Source of the DNA: Bacteroidales bacterium
GTDB lineage: Bacteria > Bacteroidota > Bacteroidia > Bacteroidales > JAADJA01
NCBI GenBank assembly: GCA_021740645.1
Contig: JAIOZL010000005.1
Span: forward strand, 124,001-188,000
DNA: 64,000 nucleotides
Direction of reading: 5' to 3'
Under the pieces are notes generated by a model. That model searched no databases, was not told the origin of the DNA, and was given only the letters and a program-made list of their open reading frames with translations. Positions 7,719 through 16,833 of this stretch are shown piece by piece. A program made the translations under genes and the position numbers. Positions within the stretch are counted from its first letter, which is position 1. Each line of letters starts with the position of its first letter.

Positions 7719-9800
7719 TTGAACCGGATACTGAACATACTTGTCAATCCTTTCTTTTTATCTGCAATTTTTACAGTTGTAATTATTTTATTGTTGCCTC
7801 CGGTTTTTGATAAGTTTAATCTGGAATTGAAGCAAAATTCAAAATTGAACTGGGATGCAAGTATGTTTTATTTCGATCTGGATGGTGATGGTTTTAGCGA
7901 ACAGATAAGCTATACCAATAATGAAAAAGGAAAATCCATGATCTATTTAAGGAATCATAGTGGAAAGACTATTAGTCAATGGAATTTTAATGATGAATTG
8001 GTTAGTAGAAGCAGAAAAATAATTTGTGATTTTGATCAAACAGGATATAAAAAAATATTTGCATTTACAAGAAGTAACGATTCGTTATTCCTGAATTTTA
8101 TTGATCCCCTGGGCAAAAAGAAATATTTACTGCAAAACAGGTTCATTTCAAGAGTAAGCAAATATCTTGGCGAGTATGATTTTGCTATTTCAAGCACAAA
8201 ATTCGCAGATATAAATGGTGATTCAATTAAAGAATTAATATTTGGAATTAGTGCCGGCTTTGCAAAATTCCCAAGAAAAGTTTTTATCTATGATATAAAA
8301 AATAATGTACTTAAGGAATCTGCTGAATGTGGGAATGTAATTAATGATTTCCAGATATTTGATATTAATCAAGACGGGAACCCTGAGATTATTGTCGATT
8401 CCTGGGCACCTCGAAACTATACCGACTCATCTCTTAATGTAAAATTTTCAGATACAAGCGGATGGTTATTTGTCTTTAAAAAAGATCTGGATTATTATTT
8501 TGATCCAATTTCATTTAATTATTCATTAGGAAGGATTAATTCAATAGGAATATCAAGTGATTCTGGAAATTATATCATTTCTTTTGCAATTGTAAATGGC
8601 CGTACAAATTTCGAATCATCTCTTTTTAAGATTAATTATAATGGAGAAATACTTAAAAAAGTAGAGGTGCCAAAAATTGAGTCATTTGTTTCTGCCCGGT
8701 ATGGAGATTTTATTTATTATAAAAATCAAGTAATTATTGCTTCTACCGAAGGACGGTTTTTTTATTATGATAAGGATTTAAATTTTCTAAATGAAAAAGT
8801 GTTTCCGGGAACTGAAATTATTATGCCAATTATTCATCAGATGGATTTAAATAGTGATGGACAATGTGAGTTTCTTGTAAAACATTTGTCGCAGAGTGGG
8901 TTCACAATTACTGATGACAACCTTAAAAATCCTGTAATGTGGAATGTTGATGGTCACCAGGGTTTAGAAATTTCAAAAATTGAACTTGGTAATGAGCCCC
9001 CACGATTATTTGTTAAAAGTGGCAGGCAAATGTGGATTTTTGAATATAGAAAAAATCCTTTGTTTTTCTGGCATTATCCTATAGGTATAGGAATTTTTCT
9101 GGTCATTTGGTTTCTAAATATACTTATCCAAAAAATCCAGAAGAATCAGATTAGGAAGAAATTCGAAACACAACAGCAAATAACCGAGCTTCAGTTAAAA
9201 ACAATTCGCAACCAGATGGAACCCCACTTTACATTTAATGCAATCAATTCAATAGCAGCTGTAATTTATGATGAGAAAAAAGAAGTTGCCTACAATTATT
9301 TTTCAAAGATTTCCAAGCTAATCAGGCAGACACTCGAAAGCTCAGATAAAGTATCAAGAACTTTGGAAGAAGAACTTGATTTCGTGAAAATTTATCTGGA
9401 AGTTCAAAAATTCAGGTTTACTGACAAATTCAATTTTGAGATATCTATTGAGGATCATGTGAACCTTAATACCATAGTTCCAAAAATGGTTTTACAGACC
9501 TATGCTGAAAATGCTGTAAAACATGGATTGGTCCACAGGAATAGTATGGGCGAATTAAAAATTGACATCAGTCAGCAAAATAATAGCCTGATATGCAAAA
9601 TTGAGGATAATGGGATTGGAAGGGCAAAAGCAAAAGAAATCGGGTCAAAATCTACTGGCAAGGGGGTAAAGATTATGCAACAATATTACGATCTGTTTAA
9701 CAAGTTTAACAAAACTAAAATTGAGCATGAGATATTTGATTTGTTTGATGTTAATGGCAGGGCGACAGGCACGAAGGTGATCATTAAAATACCGGTATAA
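7719..9800 (+). CDS. LytS-type sensor histidine kinase with FG-GAP-like extracellular domain
   Basis: A 693-residue membrane kinase. It has an N-terminal membrane helix (about 10-30), a large extracytoplasmic region with calcium-binding-like repeats (DLDGDGF, DINGDS, DINQDG, DLNSDG) typical of FG-GAP/VCBS propellers, a second helix (about 455-475), a short coiled linker, and a His_kinase domain. The phospho-acceptor is His503 in QMEPHFTFN, where the family norm is QxNPHF, so the Asn is replaced by Glu. ATP-binding motifs AENAVKHGL and IEDNGIGR are intact. It uses a TTG start because a stop lies just upstream. The cognate LytTR regulator is downstream, separated by a toxin-antitoxin module and broken by a stop codon. 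AT-rich compared with flanking core genes. Confidence 0.85.
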   Translation: MNRILNILVNPFFLSAIFTVVIILLLPPVFDKFNLELKQNSKLNWDASMFYFDLDGDGFSEQISYTNNEKGKSMIYLRNHSGKTISQWNFNDELVSRSRKIICDFDQTGYKKIFAFTRSNDSLFLNFIDPLGKKKYLLQNRFISRVSKYLGEYDFAISSTKFADINGDSIKELIFGISAGFAKFPRKVFIYDIKNNVLKESAECGNVINDFQIFDINQDGNPEIIVDSWAPRNYTDSSLNVKFSDTSGWLFVFKKDLDYYFDPISFNYSLGRINSIGISSDSGNYIISFAIVNGRTNFESSLFKINYNGEILKKVEVPKIESFVSARYGDFIYYKNQVIIASTEGRFFYYDKDLNFLNEKVFPGTEIIMPIIHQMDLNSDGQCEFLVKHLSQSGFTITDDNLKNPVMWNVDGHQGLEISKIELGNEPPRLFVKSGRQMWIFEYRKNPLFFWHYPIGIGIFLVIWFLNILIQKIQKNQIRKKFETQQQITELQLKTIRNQMEPHFTFNAINSIAAVIYDEKKEVAYNYFSKISKLIRQTLESSDKVSRTLEEELDFVKIYLEVQKFRFTDKFNFEISIEDHVNLNTIVPKMVLQTYAENAVKHGLVHRNSMGELKIDISQQNNSLICKIEDNGIGRAKAKEIGSKSTGKGVKIMQQYYDLFNKFNKTKIEHEIFDLFDVNGRATGTKVIIKIPV

Positions 9801-9821
9801 TCTGTATTTCAAAATATTTAC

Positions 9822-9829
9822 TATATTTG
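9822..9829 (+). promoter_or_regulatory. -7 promoter box of the toxin-antitoxin module
   Basis: TATATTTG matches TAnnTTTG exactly, 24 bases before the antitoxin ATG and 21 bases after the kinase stop, so the module probably has its own promoter. No clear -33 box. Confidence 0.5.
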
Positions 9830-9853
9830 TTACTATAAATTTGTGAAAGGTAT

Positions 9854-10045
9854 ATGGAAGGAATTGATTACATAATAGACGATAGTGGTGAAAAAAAAGC
9901 GATAATTATTGCTTTGGATAAATTTGGGGAATACGTGGAAGACATAGAAGATATGCTAGTTGCAATTAACCGGATTAAAGAACCAAGAATTTCGCTAGAA
10001 GAAGTAGAAGAAAAGTATAGCAAACTAAAAGGCAAGAATGTATAA
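9854..10045 (+). CDS. Antitoxin of a RelE/ParE-type toxin-antitoxin module
   Basis: A 63-residue acidic protein (start MEGIDYIIDDSGEKKAIII) with a short N-terminal beta-strand region and a charged helical C-terminus rich in Glu and Lys. This is the layout of Phd/RelB-like antitoxins, whose N-terminus binds the operator and whose C-terminus wraps the toxin. Assignment rests mainly on position: it precedes, and overlaps by 8 bases, a RelE-like toxin. No strong DNA-binding motif can be named. It probably autorepresses from the promoter box just upstream, as is usual for such modules. Confidence 0.75.
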   Translation: MEGIDYIIDDSGEKKAIIIALDKFGEYVEDIEDMLVAINRIKEPRISLEEVEEKYSKLKGKNV

Positions 10046-10298
10046 AATTGTTTTTACAAAATCTGCCGAAAAAGAACTTTTTAACCTACCATCAAGTGAT
10101 TTAGGAAAAACTATTTCTAAGATTAAAAGCCTGGCTGATAATCCCACCCCGACAGGTGTTAAAAAATTGAAAGGAAAAATTAATTTATGGAGAATTCGTT
10201 CGGGAAATTATCGAATCATATATACTATTCTTGAAAAGAATGTCATTATTGAAATAATAAGGATACGCCACCGCAAGGATTCTTATAAGAACATATAA
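10038..10298 (+). CDS. RelE/ParE family toxin
   Basis: An 86-residue basic protein with the RelE-type pattern: KIVFTKSAEKELFNLP at the N-terminus, a helix-turn region with P(T)GVKKLKG, then LWRIRSGNYRIIYTI and a C-terminal VIIEIIRIRHRKDSY. The R-x-R-x-G-x-Y-R-I-I-Y stretch and the terminal IRHRKD are hallmarks of type II toxins that cleave mRNA on the ribosome (RelE branch). The start overlaps the antitoxin stop. It ends only 4 bases before the start of the LytTR pseudogene, so the module sits tightly between a sensor kinase and its regulator. Confidence 0.9.
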   Translation: MYKIVFTKSAEKELFNLPSSDLGKTISKIKSLADNPTPTGVKKLKGKINLWRIRSGNYRIIYTILEKNVIIEIIRIRHRKDSYKNI

Positions 10299-10302
10299 AT
10301 TT

Positions 10303-11049
10303 ATGCTCGTTCCATTAAAAGCCATAATCGTTGACGACGAAACAAAAGCTCGTAACCTTCTCGAAAAGCTGGTGAAGGAAATTAGTGATCTGGAAGTTAT
10401 TGGCAAAGCAGCCGGAGTGGATGAAGCCTGGCAATTAATTTTACAAAATAATCCAGACATAATATTTCTTGACATAGATATGCCAAATAAAAATGGTTTC
10501 GATTTGGTGAAAATTCTTAAAGATGCATCACTAAATCCAAATATCGTTTTTATTACCGCTTATGATAAATAAGCAGTTCAGGCATTCCGCTGCGCTGCTT
10601 TTGACTATTTGTTGAAACCTGTCGATAAGGCCGACCTGCTCTCTACCATTAATCGAATTAAAGAACAATCCCAGCAAACAAATTTTAATAATAAAGTTGA
10701 TTTATTATTAAATAACCTGAACAATAAAAACAGGATTAAACTTAATACCCGCGAAGGTTATATTTTAATTGACCCAAACGAAATTATTTTCTGCAGAGCT
10801 GATGGCAGCTACACCGAAATCCACCAGACCACAAGCTCCACCGAAGTATCCACTTTTAACCTTGGCAAAATCGCAGATTATCTCACCGCTAAGAATTTCT
10901 TCCGTATCAGCCGTTCGGCCATCATCAACCTAAATTTCCTCAAAGAAGTAAACCGTAAAAAGAAAACCTGCACTTTGCTGTTTGATGGCAAAGAAATGGT
11001 TTTTGACATTCCGAAGAAACAAATTAAGGATTTGGAAAATTATTCATAG
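10303..11049 (+). pseudogene. LytTR response regulator interrupted by an in-frame TAA
   Basis: Receiver plus LytTR DNA-binding protein in one reading frame (249 codons) except for a TAA at 10570-10572, codon 90. Before it are the acidic pocket VDDE and phospho-acceptor Asp57 (IIFLDIDM); the frame reads ITAYDK-stop-AVQAFRCAAFDYLLKP and continues through an intact LytTR domain (for example ILIDPNEIIFCRADGSYTEI). The intact paralogue at 22303-23040 has ITAHEEYAIQAF here, with Tyr86 exactly at the stop, so a Tyr codon (TAT/TAC) has become TAA by one substitution. As written, no full-length regulator can be made. It could also be a sequencing error. It is the natural partner of the kinase at 7719. 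Confidence 0.88.
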
Positions 11050-11284
11050 AGATGAAACGCAATTTTCTATAACTCTAATAATCTTTACAGATTATAATCA
11101 TATCCTAATTATAAGAATCTCTAAAACTTGCGTTCTTATTATAGTTTTTTGGAGTTGCTTCGTTTGTGTAAAGTGGGGTTGGTTCATGAAAGGTTTGACT
11201 TTATAAAACAACTAGCCAATTATTTGGAAATTATGTATTGCTGCGCTAATTTCACAACCAATTATTTTAAATCAATATACATTC

Positions 11285-12895
11285 ATGATGAAGCAAATTA
11301 GCAGACTACCTCTATTATTTATCCTCTTGCAAATCCAATATTTGGTTATTTCTCAACCTTCTTTAATAAAAGATATCAATCCAGGTCCTGGTCATGGTTT
11401 AGAAATGAATTCAATGTATCCCAGATTCCCTGTTCTTGATGATAATATATATTTTGAAGCCAATGACGGTGACAATAGTCACATTCTCTTATATAAATCA
11501 GATGGTACTTCACTAGGTACTAGTCTGGTGAAAAGTATTGATGACTCCGGCAACTTATACCATTTTACTTCAACTAATGACATGATTTATTTTACCCTTA
11601 AAAAAGGGACTAGTCTTAATCAATTATGGAGAAGTGATGGCACTTCTAACGGAACTATATTAATTTCTGAAAACAATGATTGGAGTATTAGAAACATTAT
11701 TCCTGTTGAAAACGATATTATCTTCTTATCAAAAAATGAGGTATGGTTTAGTAACGGAACAGAGATGGGAACCCAGCATATACAAACAATTAATGGGCAT
11801 TTTGGCTCAGATGACCCCTATAATGTGATAGAAGAGAAAGTATATTTTAAGAGTACAAAGACAAATTATTCTGATGATACCTTATGGCTATATAATAATA
11901 ATGAAAAAACAGTAAGCCATCTTTTTTCAATTGCTGAGGGGTCTTATTTAAACAGTAGCGTAGTCTATAATAATAATTTATACTTCTGTTATTCAAATGA
12001 TTCGTTTGGTTATTTGTATAAAGTGAATAATTCAACTGATGAAGTTGAATTAATTAAAATGTTTGACTCTCCTATTGCTCGAATTATTGCAAATAACAAT
12101 GGATTATTTTTTCGCAAAACAGTTAATTCAAATTTTCCATATACCTATCAAATATGGAAAAGTGATGGAACATTGACAGGTACAATGTTGGTTACAGATA
12201 ATAATTGGTTTGGCATAGGATTTTTTATTCCTGCTGGGGATTATATATACATTGACTCATATGTTAATAATAATCAAGAGACTTATGGGTTGTGGAAGTC
12301 AGATGGCACCTCTAATGGAACAATTCGAATTCATGATTTTGAATATGGAATTAATGGACCCGCTTCTATAATTCAAGAATTTTATTATTCGAATAATAGA
12401 TTGTTTTTTCCTTATGAGGACAATGGTGAGGATTTACATTTATTGATTATGGCTAGAGATAATAGTCAGGAACTTGAAATTATTGATACAAATTATATTG
12501 CGTTAACGATACGATATTCCTGGCTTAAAAATGAAAGTTTAGTATATCAAAAATGGGAGGAAGAAACAGGAAAAGAGTTATGGAGAAATAATTGTCAGGC
12601 TTCAGGATATCTTGATATCGAAGAAAAAGAAAGAAATCCATTAGAAAAAATAGAAATTTATCCCAATCCTACAAAAAAGAAAGTTGTAGTTTCAAATAAA
12701 AGCATCAATAAATATATTGATAAAATTGAATTTTATAACATGGATGCTGTATTGTGCTTTTCAAAGGAAGTAAATATCCCCAGAGACCAACAGATGAATT
12801 TGCAATTTAAGAATTTAATATCAGGCATTTATTTAGTAGTCTTATATTCAGGGGAAGAAATAATTTCAAAACAAAAAATAGTGGTATCAAACTAA
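11285..12895 (+). CDS. ELWxxDGT-repeat protein with T9SS sorting domain
   Basis: A 536-residue exported protein. A signal peptide covers about residues 1-24. The body contains repeats with the ELWxxDGT signature: LYKSDGTSLGT, LWRSDGTSNGT, VWFSNGTEMGT, IWKSDGTLTGT and LWKSDGTSNGT, which usually build a beta-propeller. From about residue 455 comes a type A T9SS sorting domain (IEIYPNPTKKK ... SGIYLVVLYSG ... KQKIVVSN), so the protein is expected to cross the outer membrane through T9SS and be released or anchored to the surface. Function is unknown. It is AT-rich and lies 13 bases before the SLATT-like gene, with which it may be co-transcribed. Confidence 0.87.
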   Translation: MMKQISRLPLLFILLQIQYLVISQPSLIKDINPGPGHGLEMNSMYPRFPVLDDNIYFEANDGDNSHILLYKSDGTSLGTSLVKSIDDSGNLYHFTSTNDMIYFTLKKGTSLNQLWRSDGTSNGTILISENNDWSIRNIIPVENDIIFLSKNEVWFSNGTEMGTQHIQTINGHFGSDDPYNVIEEKVYFKSTKTNYSDDTLWLYNNNEKTVSHLFSIAEGSYLNSSVVYNNNLYFCYSNDSFGYLYKVNNSTDEVELIKMFDSPIARIIANNNGLFFRKTVNSNFPYTYQIWKSDGTLTGTMLVTDNNWFGIGFFIPAGDYIYIDSYVNNNQETYGLWKSDGTSNGTIRIHDFEYGINGPASIIQEFYYSNNRLFFPYEDNGEDLHLLIMARDNSQELEIIDTNYIALTIRYSWLKNESLVYQKWEEETGKELWRNNCQASGYLDIEEKERNPLEKIEIYPNPTKKKVVVSNKSINKYIDKIEFYNMDAVLCFSKEVNIPRDQQMNLQFKNLISGIYLVVLYSGEEIISKQKIVVSN

Positions 12896-12908
12896 AATTG
12901 TTTAAGAT

Positions 12909-13421
12909 ATGGATGTTAATGATCAAAGAATTGAAAAAGTAAAAAAATTACTCATAGAAACAATTGAGGAAATAAAATCTCAAAAGACAATATTTAAGCG
13001 AAGAAGTAATAAAAATCGCAGAAGATTTTTCTGGTTTAAAATAATTATAACAATCCTTGCGGTTATTGCACCTTCATTGGTAACCTATACAACCCAACAC
13101 AATTCTAATCAATTATGGGCCATTATAGCAATTTGTGTTACTGCAATAGCGGGAGCTTCTGCGACACTGCAATCTATCTTGGACTTTGGTGATAGGTTTA
13201 GAAGAGAAGCGATTACATTTCTTAAATTAGATAAGTTATTTTCTTCTGTTAACATTAAAATGGAAGAGACTGAATTTATTTCAGATGTTATGGAAAAGTA
13301 CCATAGAATTTCCCAACTAAACGAATCTGCCAGAACAGAATTAAATAGTATTCTTCGTAATCATATTGAATCAGAAATTGCATTTATAATATCCGTTGAA
13401 TCAGAAATTGAAAAAGAATAA
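12909..13421 (+). CDS. SLATT/DUF4231-like two-transmembrane protein
   Basis: A 170-residue protein with a basic amphipathic N-terminus (about 1-40, ending RRSNKNRRRFFWFK), two adjacent hydrophobic helices (about 42-60 and 69-89) and a helical cytosolic C-terminus that begins with DFGDRFRREAITFLKLDKL. This arrangement resembles the SLATT/DUF4231 families, two-TM proteins proposed to be pore-forming effectors in nucleotide-signal conflict systems. No nucleotidyltransferase, TIR or other sensor gene is adjacent, so a defence role is conjecture. It lies 13 bases after a T9SS cargo gene in an AT-rich segment. Confidence 0.6.
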   Translation: MDVNDQRIEKVKKLLIETIEEIKSQKTIFKRRSNKNRRRFFWFKIIITILAVIAPSLVTYTTQHNSNQLWAIIAICVTAIAGASATLQSILDFGDRFRREAITFLKLDKLFSSVNIKMEETEFISDVMEKYHRISQLNESARTELNSILRNHIESEIAFIISVESEIEKE

Positions 13422-13544
13422 AACTAAACTTAATATTAGTTTATGTTTACTTCAAAATTTAACTAATTTTGAATTATACATAGATTGTTAACTTTCATGT
13501 TTTAACAATATTTTCATTAATTAAAATAGTAAATATTTCGTATT

Positions 13545-13570
13545 TTGGACAACAAAAAATTATTGTCCAA
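13545..13570. repeat. Inverted repeat upstream of the tricorn-like gene
   Basis: TTGGACAA (13545-13552) and TTGTCCAA (13563-13570) are perfect 8-bp arms around a 10-base spacer, ending 15 bases before the ATG. It could be an operator or a 5'-leader hairpin controlling the protease gene; no regulator is identified. Confidence 0.5.
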
Positions 13571-13585
13571 TTTACAAATAAATCA

Positions 13586-16500
13586 ATGAAAAAATTTCTC
13601 CTAACTTTTGTCATTTTTATTTTTCTAACCCAACTGATTGCAAAAGATAACCCTTTGTGGCTCCGCTACCCATCCATTTCGCCCGATGGCAAAACCGTAG
13701 TGTTTTCGTTCCAGGGCGATTTATTCACAGTTCCTGCAGCAGGTGGAGAGGCCAAACATCTTACCATACACCAAGCATACGACTTTATGCCGGTATGGTC
13801 ACCCGATGGAAAACAAATTGCATTTGCATCTAACCGTTACGGAAATTTCGATGTTTTCCTTATCCCTGCAAAGGGTGGACAGCCAAAAAGGTTGACCTAT
13901 TATTCTTCCGGTGAATATCCTTCCTGTTTTAGTCCGGATGGGGCTTTCGTTTTATTTTCTGCAAGTATTGATGACGCAAAAGACAATGTTCAGTTTCCAT
14001 CAGGTGTTCTTTCTGAGTTGTATAAAGTTGGAATTGATGGTGGAAAGATTAAGCAAGTTTTATCCACTCCGGCGGAGATGGCACAGGTGGACTCCTCCAT
14101 GCAGAGGATTATATACCACGACCGCAAAGGATATGAAAATAGCTGGAGAAAACATCATATTTCTTCTGTAGCACGAGATATATGGTTGTATAATATATCA
14201 ACAGGTAAACACACCAAATTGACAAGCTTTGCGGGTGAGGATCGCAATCCGGTTTTTAGTATTGACGAGCAGAAAATCTATTACCTGAGCGAGCAGTTCG
14301 GTTCATTTAATATTTGCCAGTTCCCAATTGATGACCCGGATAATGTTAGCCAGGTGACCAACCACCAGAATCATCCTGTCCGTTTTTTAAGTATTTCTAA
14401 TGACGGAACTTTGTGTTACAGTTATCAGGGTGAAATATACATTATTCCTTCGGGTGAAGACATTCAAAAGGTTGAGGTTTCTATATCTGTTGATCAGAAA
14501 GAAAACCAAAATGAATTTCTTACCCTTACTTCTGAGGCTACAGAGATGGAATTATCCCCCTCAGAAAAAGAAATTGTTTTCATTGTCAGAGGGGAAGTAT
14601 TTGTTACTTCAGTAGATTTCGAAACAACCAAGCGTATAACCAATACTCCTGAACAGGAACGGTCAGTCAGTTTTAGCCCCGATGGCAAGGCAATTTTGTA
14701 TGCTTCTGAACGCAACGGCAGCTGGAATCTATATCAATCAAAGCTGTTAAGGGAAGATGAGGAGTTATTTTCGTTATGCACGGTGATTGATGAAGATACC
14801 ATCCTCACTATTGATGCTGAAACTTTCCAGCCAAGGTATTCCCCTGATGGAAAAGAGGTAGCCTATCTGGAGGAGAGGGAAATACTTAAAGTCATTAACC
14901 TGGAGACAAAAGAATCCAGGACTATCCTGGATGGGAAATATAATTACTCTTATGCTGATGGTGATCAGTGGTTTGAATGGTCACCTGACGGAAATTGGTT
15001 TGTTGCCAGCTATTCACCTAATACCCTATTTATGAATGATGTGGCACTCATCGATGCAAAAGGAGGTGCTGAACCCATTAATTTAACAAAAAGTGGGTAT
15101 TATGATGCCAGTCCGCGCTGGATGATGAAAGGAAATGTAATTATTTGGTATTCAGATAGGGAAGGAATGCGCAGTCACGGAAGTTGGGGAGCTCAGGACG
15201 ATATTTATGCCTACTTTTTAAATCAGGATACCTGGGATAAATTCAGGCTTTCAAAAGAAGAATATGAATTGATTAAGGAAAAAGAAAAGAAGGAAAAGGA
15301 GAAGGAAAAAAAGAAAAAGGAAATAGCTGGTAATTTTGAAGAGAAAGAGGAGCCTGTGGATAAAATAAATATTGACCTCAATAACCTTGAAGACAGGAAA
15401 GCTAAATTGACCATTAATTCATCATCCCTTGCCGATGCAATTTTAACTCCTGATGGAGAGAAGCTTTATTACCTGAGCAAGTTTGAAGATGGCTATGATT
15501 TATGGGTACATAAATTCAAGGATAAAGAAACAAAAATGGTGATGAACCTTAAAGGCAATGCGGGTTCCCTACAAATGGATAAAAAGGGCGAAAATTTATT
15601 TTTATTCTCTGATAAAAAGATCATCAAGATTACCACAAAAGATAAACCTGAAAAAAAAGACGTGAGCTTCAAAGCGGAATTTAATCTTAATAAAGCGGTT
15701 GAAAGAGAGTACATGTTTGAGCATGTCTGGCGGCAGGTAAAGAAGAAATTTTATACGCCAGATTTACATGGTGTGGACTGGGATTTTTATAAAGCGGAAT
15801 ACATTAAGTTTTTACCCTGGATCACTAATAACTTTGATTTTGCTGAAATGTTAAGCGAAATGCTAGGTGAATTAAATGCTTCACATACCGGATCTGGTTA
15901 TCGATTTAAAGATGAGGGGGGTGATAAAACGGCAAAACTGGGCGCTTTTTATGACCCTGATTTTGAAGGTACTGGTTTAAAAATTTTAGAAATAATAGAT
16001 AAAAGTCCCTTGCTTCAGGCTGGAAGTAAAATTGATACCCATACCATCATCGAAAAAATTGATGATATATTGATTGGAAATGACATGAACTATTTTCAAT
16101 TACTTAATCATAAAGCAGGGAAAAATACCTTATTGTCCCTATATAACCCTAATACAGGCGACCGTTGGGAAGAAACGGTAAAACCCATAACCATCAGTCA
16201 GGAGAACCAGTTACTTTATCAAAGGTGGGTTAAAAAGATGCGTAGTCTTACTGATTCGCTATCTGAAGGGAGAATCGGATATGTTCATGTCAGAAGTATG
16301 AATAGTGCAAGTTTCAGGGAATTTTATTCTGAAGTTCTGGGAAGAAACTGGGGCAAGGAAGCGCTTGTGGTAGATACTCGTTTTAATGGAGGAGGATGGT
16401 TGCACGATGATTTGGCTACCATGCTTAACGGTAAAAAATATGCTGACTTTTATCCTCGCGGAGTGCATTATGGGTTCGAACCTCAGAATAAATGGATCAA

Positions 16501-16828
16501 ACCTTCTATAGTTCTGATCAGTGAAAGTAATTATTCCGATGCACACGGGTTTCCATTTGCTTACAAAGCACTGGAAATCGGTGATTGTGTGGGTATGTCA
16601 GTTCCTGGAACGATGACAGCCGTTTGGTGGGAAACGCTTCAGGACAATTCACTCTATTTCGGAATTCCACAGGTGGGGACAAAAGATATTGAAGGGAACT
16701 ATCTTGAGAATAAACAGCTTGAACCTGATTATACTGTCAGGCAGGATTACGATGAGGTGGTTAAAGGCCGTGACCAACAACTTGAAAAAGCTGTGGAGGT
16801 ACTCCTGAGGGGTTTAGATGAAAAATAA
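13586..16828 (+). CDS. Tricorn-like S41 family peptidase
   Basis: A 1080-residue protease. After a signal peptide (about 1-19) come TolB/WD40-like propeller repeats (recurring SPDGK motifs such as SISPDGKTVVF and VWSPDGKQIAF), a Lys/Glu-rich low-complexity linker (about 560-590), a PDZ-like region (about 800-860) and a C-terminal S41 core. By comparison with tricorn protease, candidate catalytic residues are His767 (NASHTGSG) and the nucleophile Ser984 (NYSDAHGFP), with the DTRFNGGGW loop of the oxyanion site. Tricorn-type enzymes degrade peptides; the signal peptide puts this one in the periplasm or envelope. It is slightly longer than archaeal tricorn. Confidence 0.9.
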   Translation: MKKFLLTFVIFIFLTQLIAKDNPLWLRYPSISPDGKTVVFSFQGDLFTVPAAGGEAKHLTIHQAYDFMPVWSPDGKQIAFASNRYGNFDVFLIPAKGGQPKRLTYYSSGEYPSCFSPDGAFVLFSASIDDAKDNVQFPSGVLSELYKVGIDGGKIKQVLSTPAEMAQVDSSMQRIIYHDRKGYENSWRKHHISSVARDIWLYNISTGKHTKLTSFAGEDRNPVFSIDEQKIYYLSEQFGSFNICQFPIDDPDNVSQVTNHQNHPVRFLSISNDGTLCYSYQGEIYIIPSGEDIQKVEVSISVDQKENQNEFLTLTSEATEMELSPSEKEIVFIVRGEVFVTSVDFETTKRITNTPEQERSVSFSPDGKAILYASERNGSWNLYQSKLLREDEELFSLCTVIDEDTILTIDAETFQPRYSPDGKEVAYLEEREILKVINLETKESRTILDGKYNYSYADGDQWFEWSPDGNWFVASYSPNTLFMNDVALIDAKGGAEPINLTKSGYYDASPRWMMKGNVIIWYSDREGMRSHGSWGAQDDIYAYFLNQDTWDKFRLSKEEYELIKEKEKKEKEKEKKKKEIAGNFEEKEEPVDKINIDLNNLEDRKAKLTINSSSLADAILTPDGEKLYYLSKFEDGYDLWVHKFKDKETKMVMNLKGNAGSLQMDKKGENLFLFSDKKIIKITTKDKPEKKDVSFKAEFNLNKAVEREYMFEHVWRQVKKKFYTPDLHGVDWDFYKAEYIKFLPWITNNFDFAEMLSEMLGELNASHTGSGYRFKDEGGDKTAKLGAFYDPDFEGTGLKILEIIDKSPLLQAGSKIDTHTIIEKIDDILIGNDMNYFQLLNHKAGKNTLLSLYNPNTGDRWEETVKPITISQENQLLYQRWVKKMRSLTDSLSEGRIGYVHVRSMNSASFREFYSEVLGRNWGKEALVVDTRFNGGGWLHDDLATMLNGKKYADFYPRGVHYGFEPQNKWIKPSIVLISESNYSDAHGFPFAYKALEIGDCVGMSVPGTMTAVWWETLQDNSLYFGIPQVGTKDIEGNYLENKQLEPDYTVRQDYDEVVKGRDQQLEKAVEVLLRGLDEK

Positions 16829-16833
16829 TTACG

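Noticed and set aside
10570..10572. Programmed read-through or an alternative genetic code at the in-frame TAA
   Set aside because: TAA is used as a normal stop for many genes in the window (for example queA and the antitoxin), and no recoding signal is seen nearby; a plain nonsense change or sequence error is simpler.
10982..11206. Plus-strand open frame after the LytTR gene
   Set aside because: It overlaps the LytTR 3' end in another frame and continues into non-coding AT-rich sequence; no similarity or start signal.
15262..15345. Lys/Glu-rich low-complexity segment in the tricorn-like gene
   Set aside because: It stays in frame and is a flexible linker between propellers; not a repeat element or frameshift.
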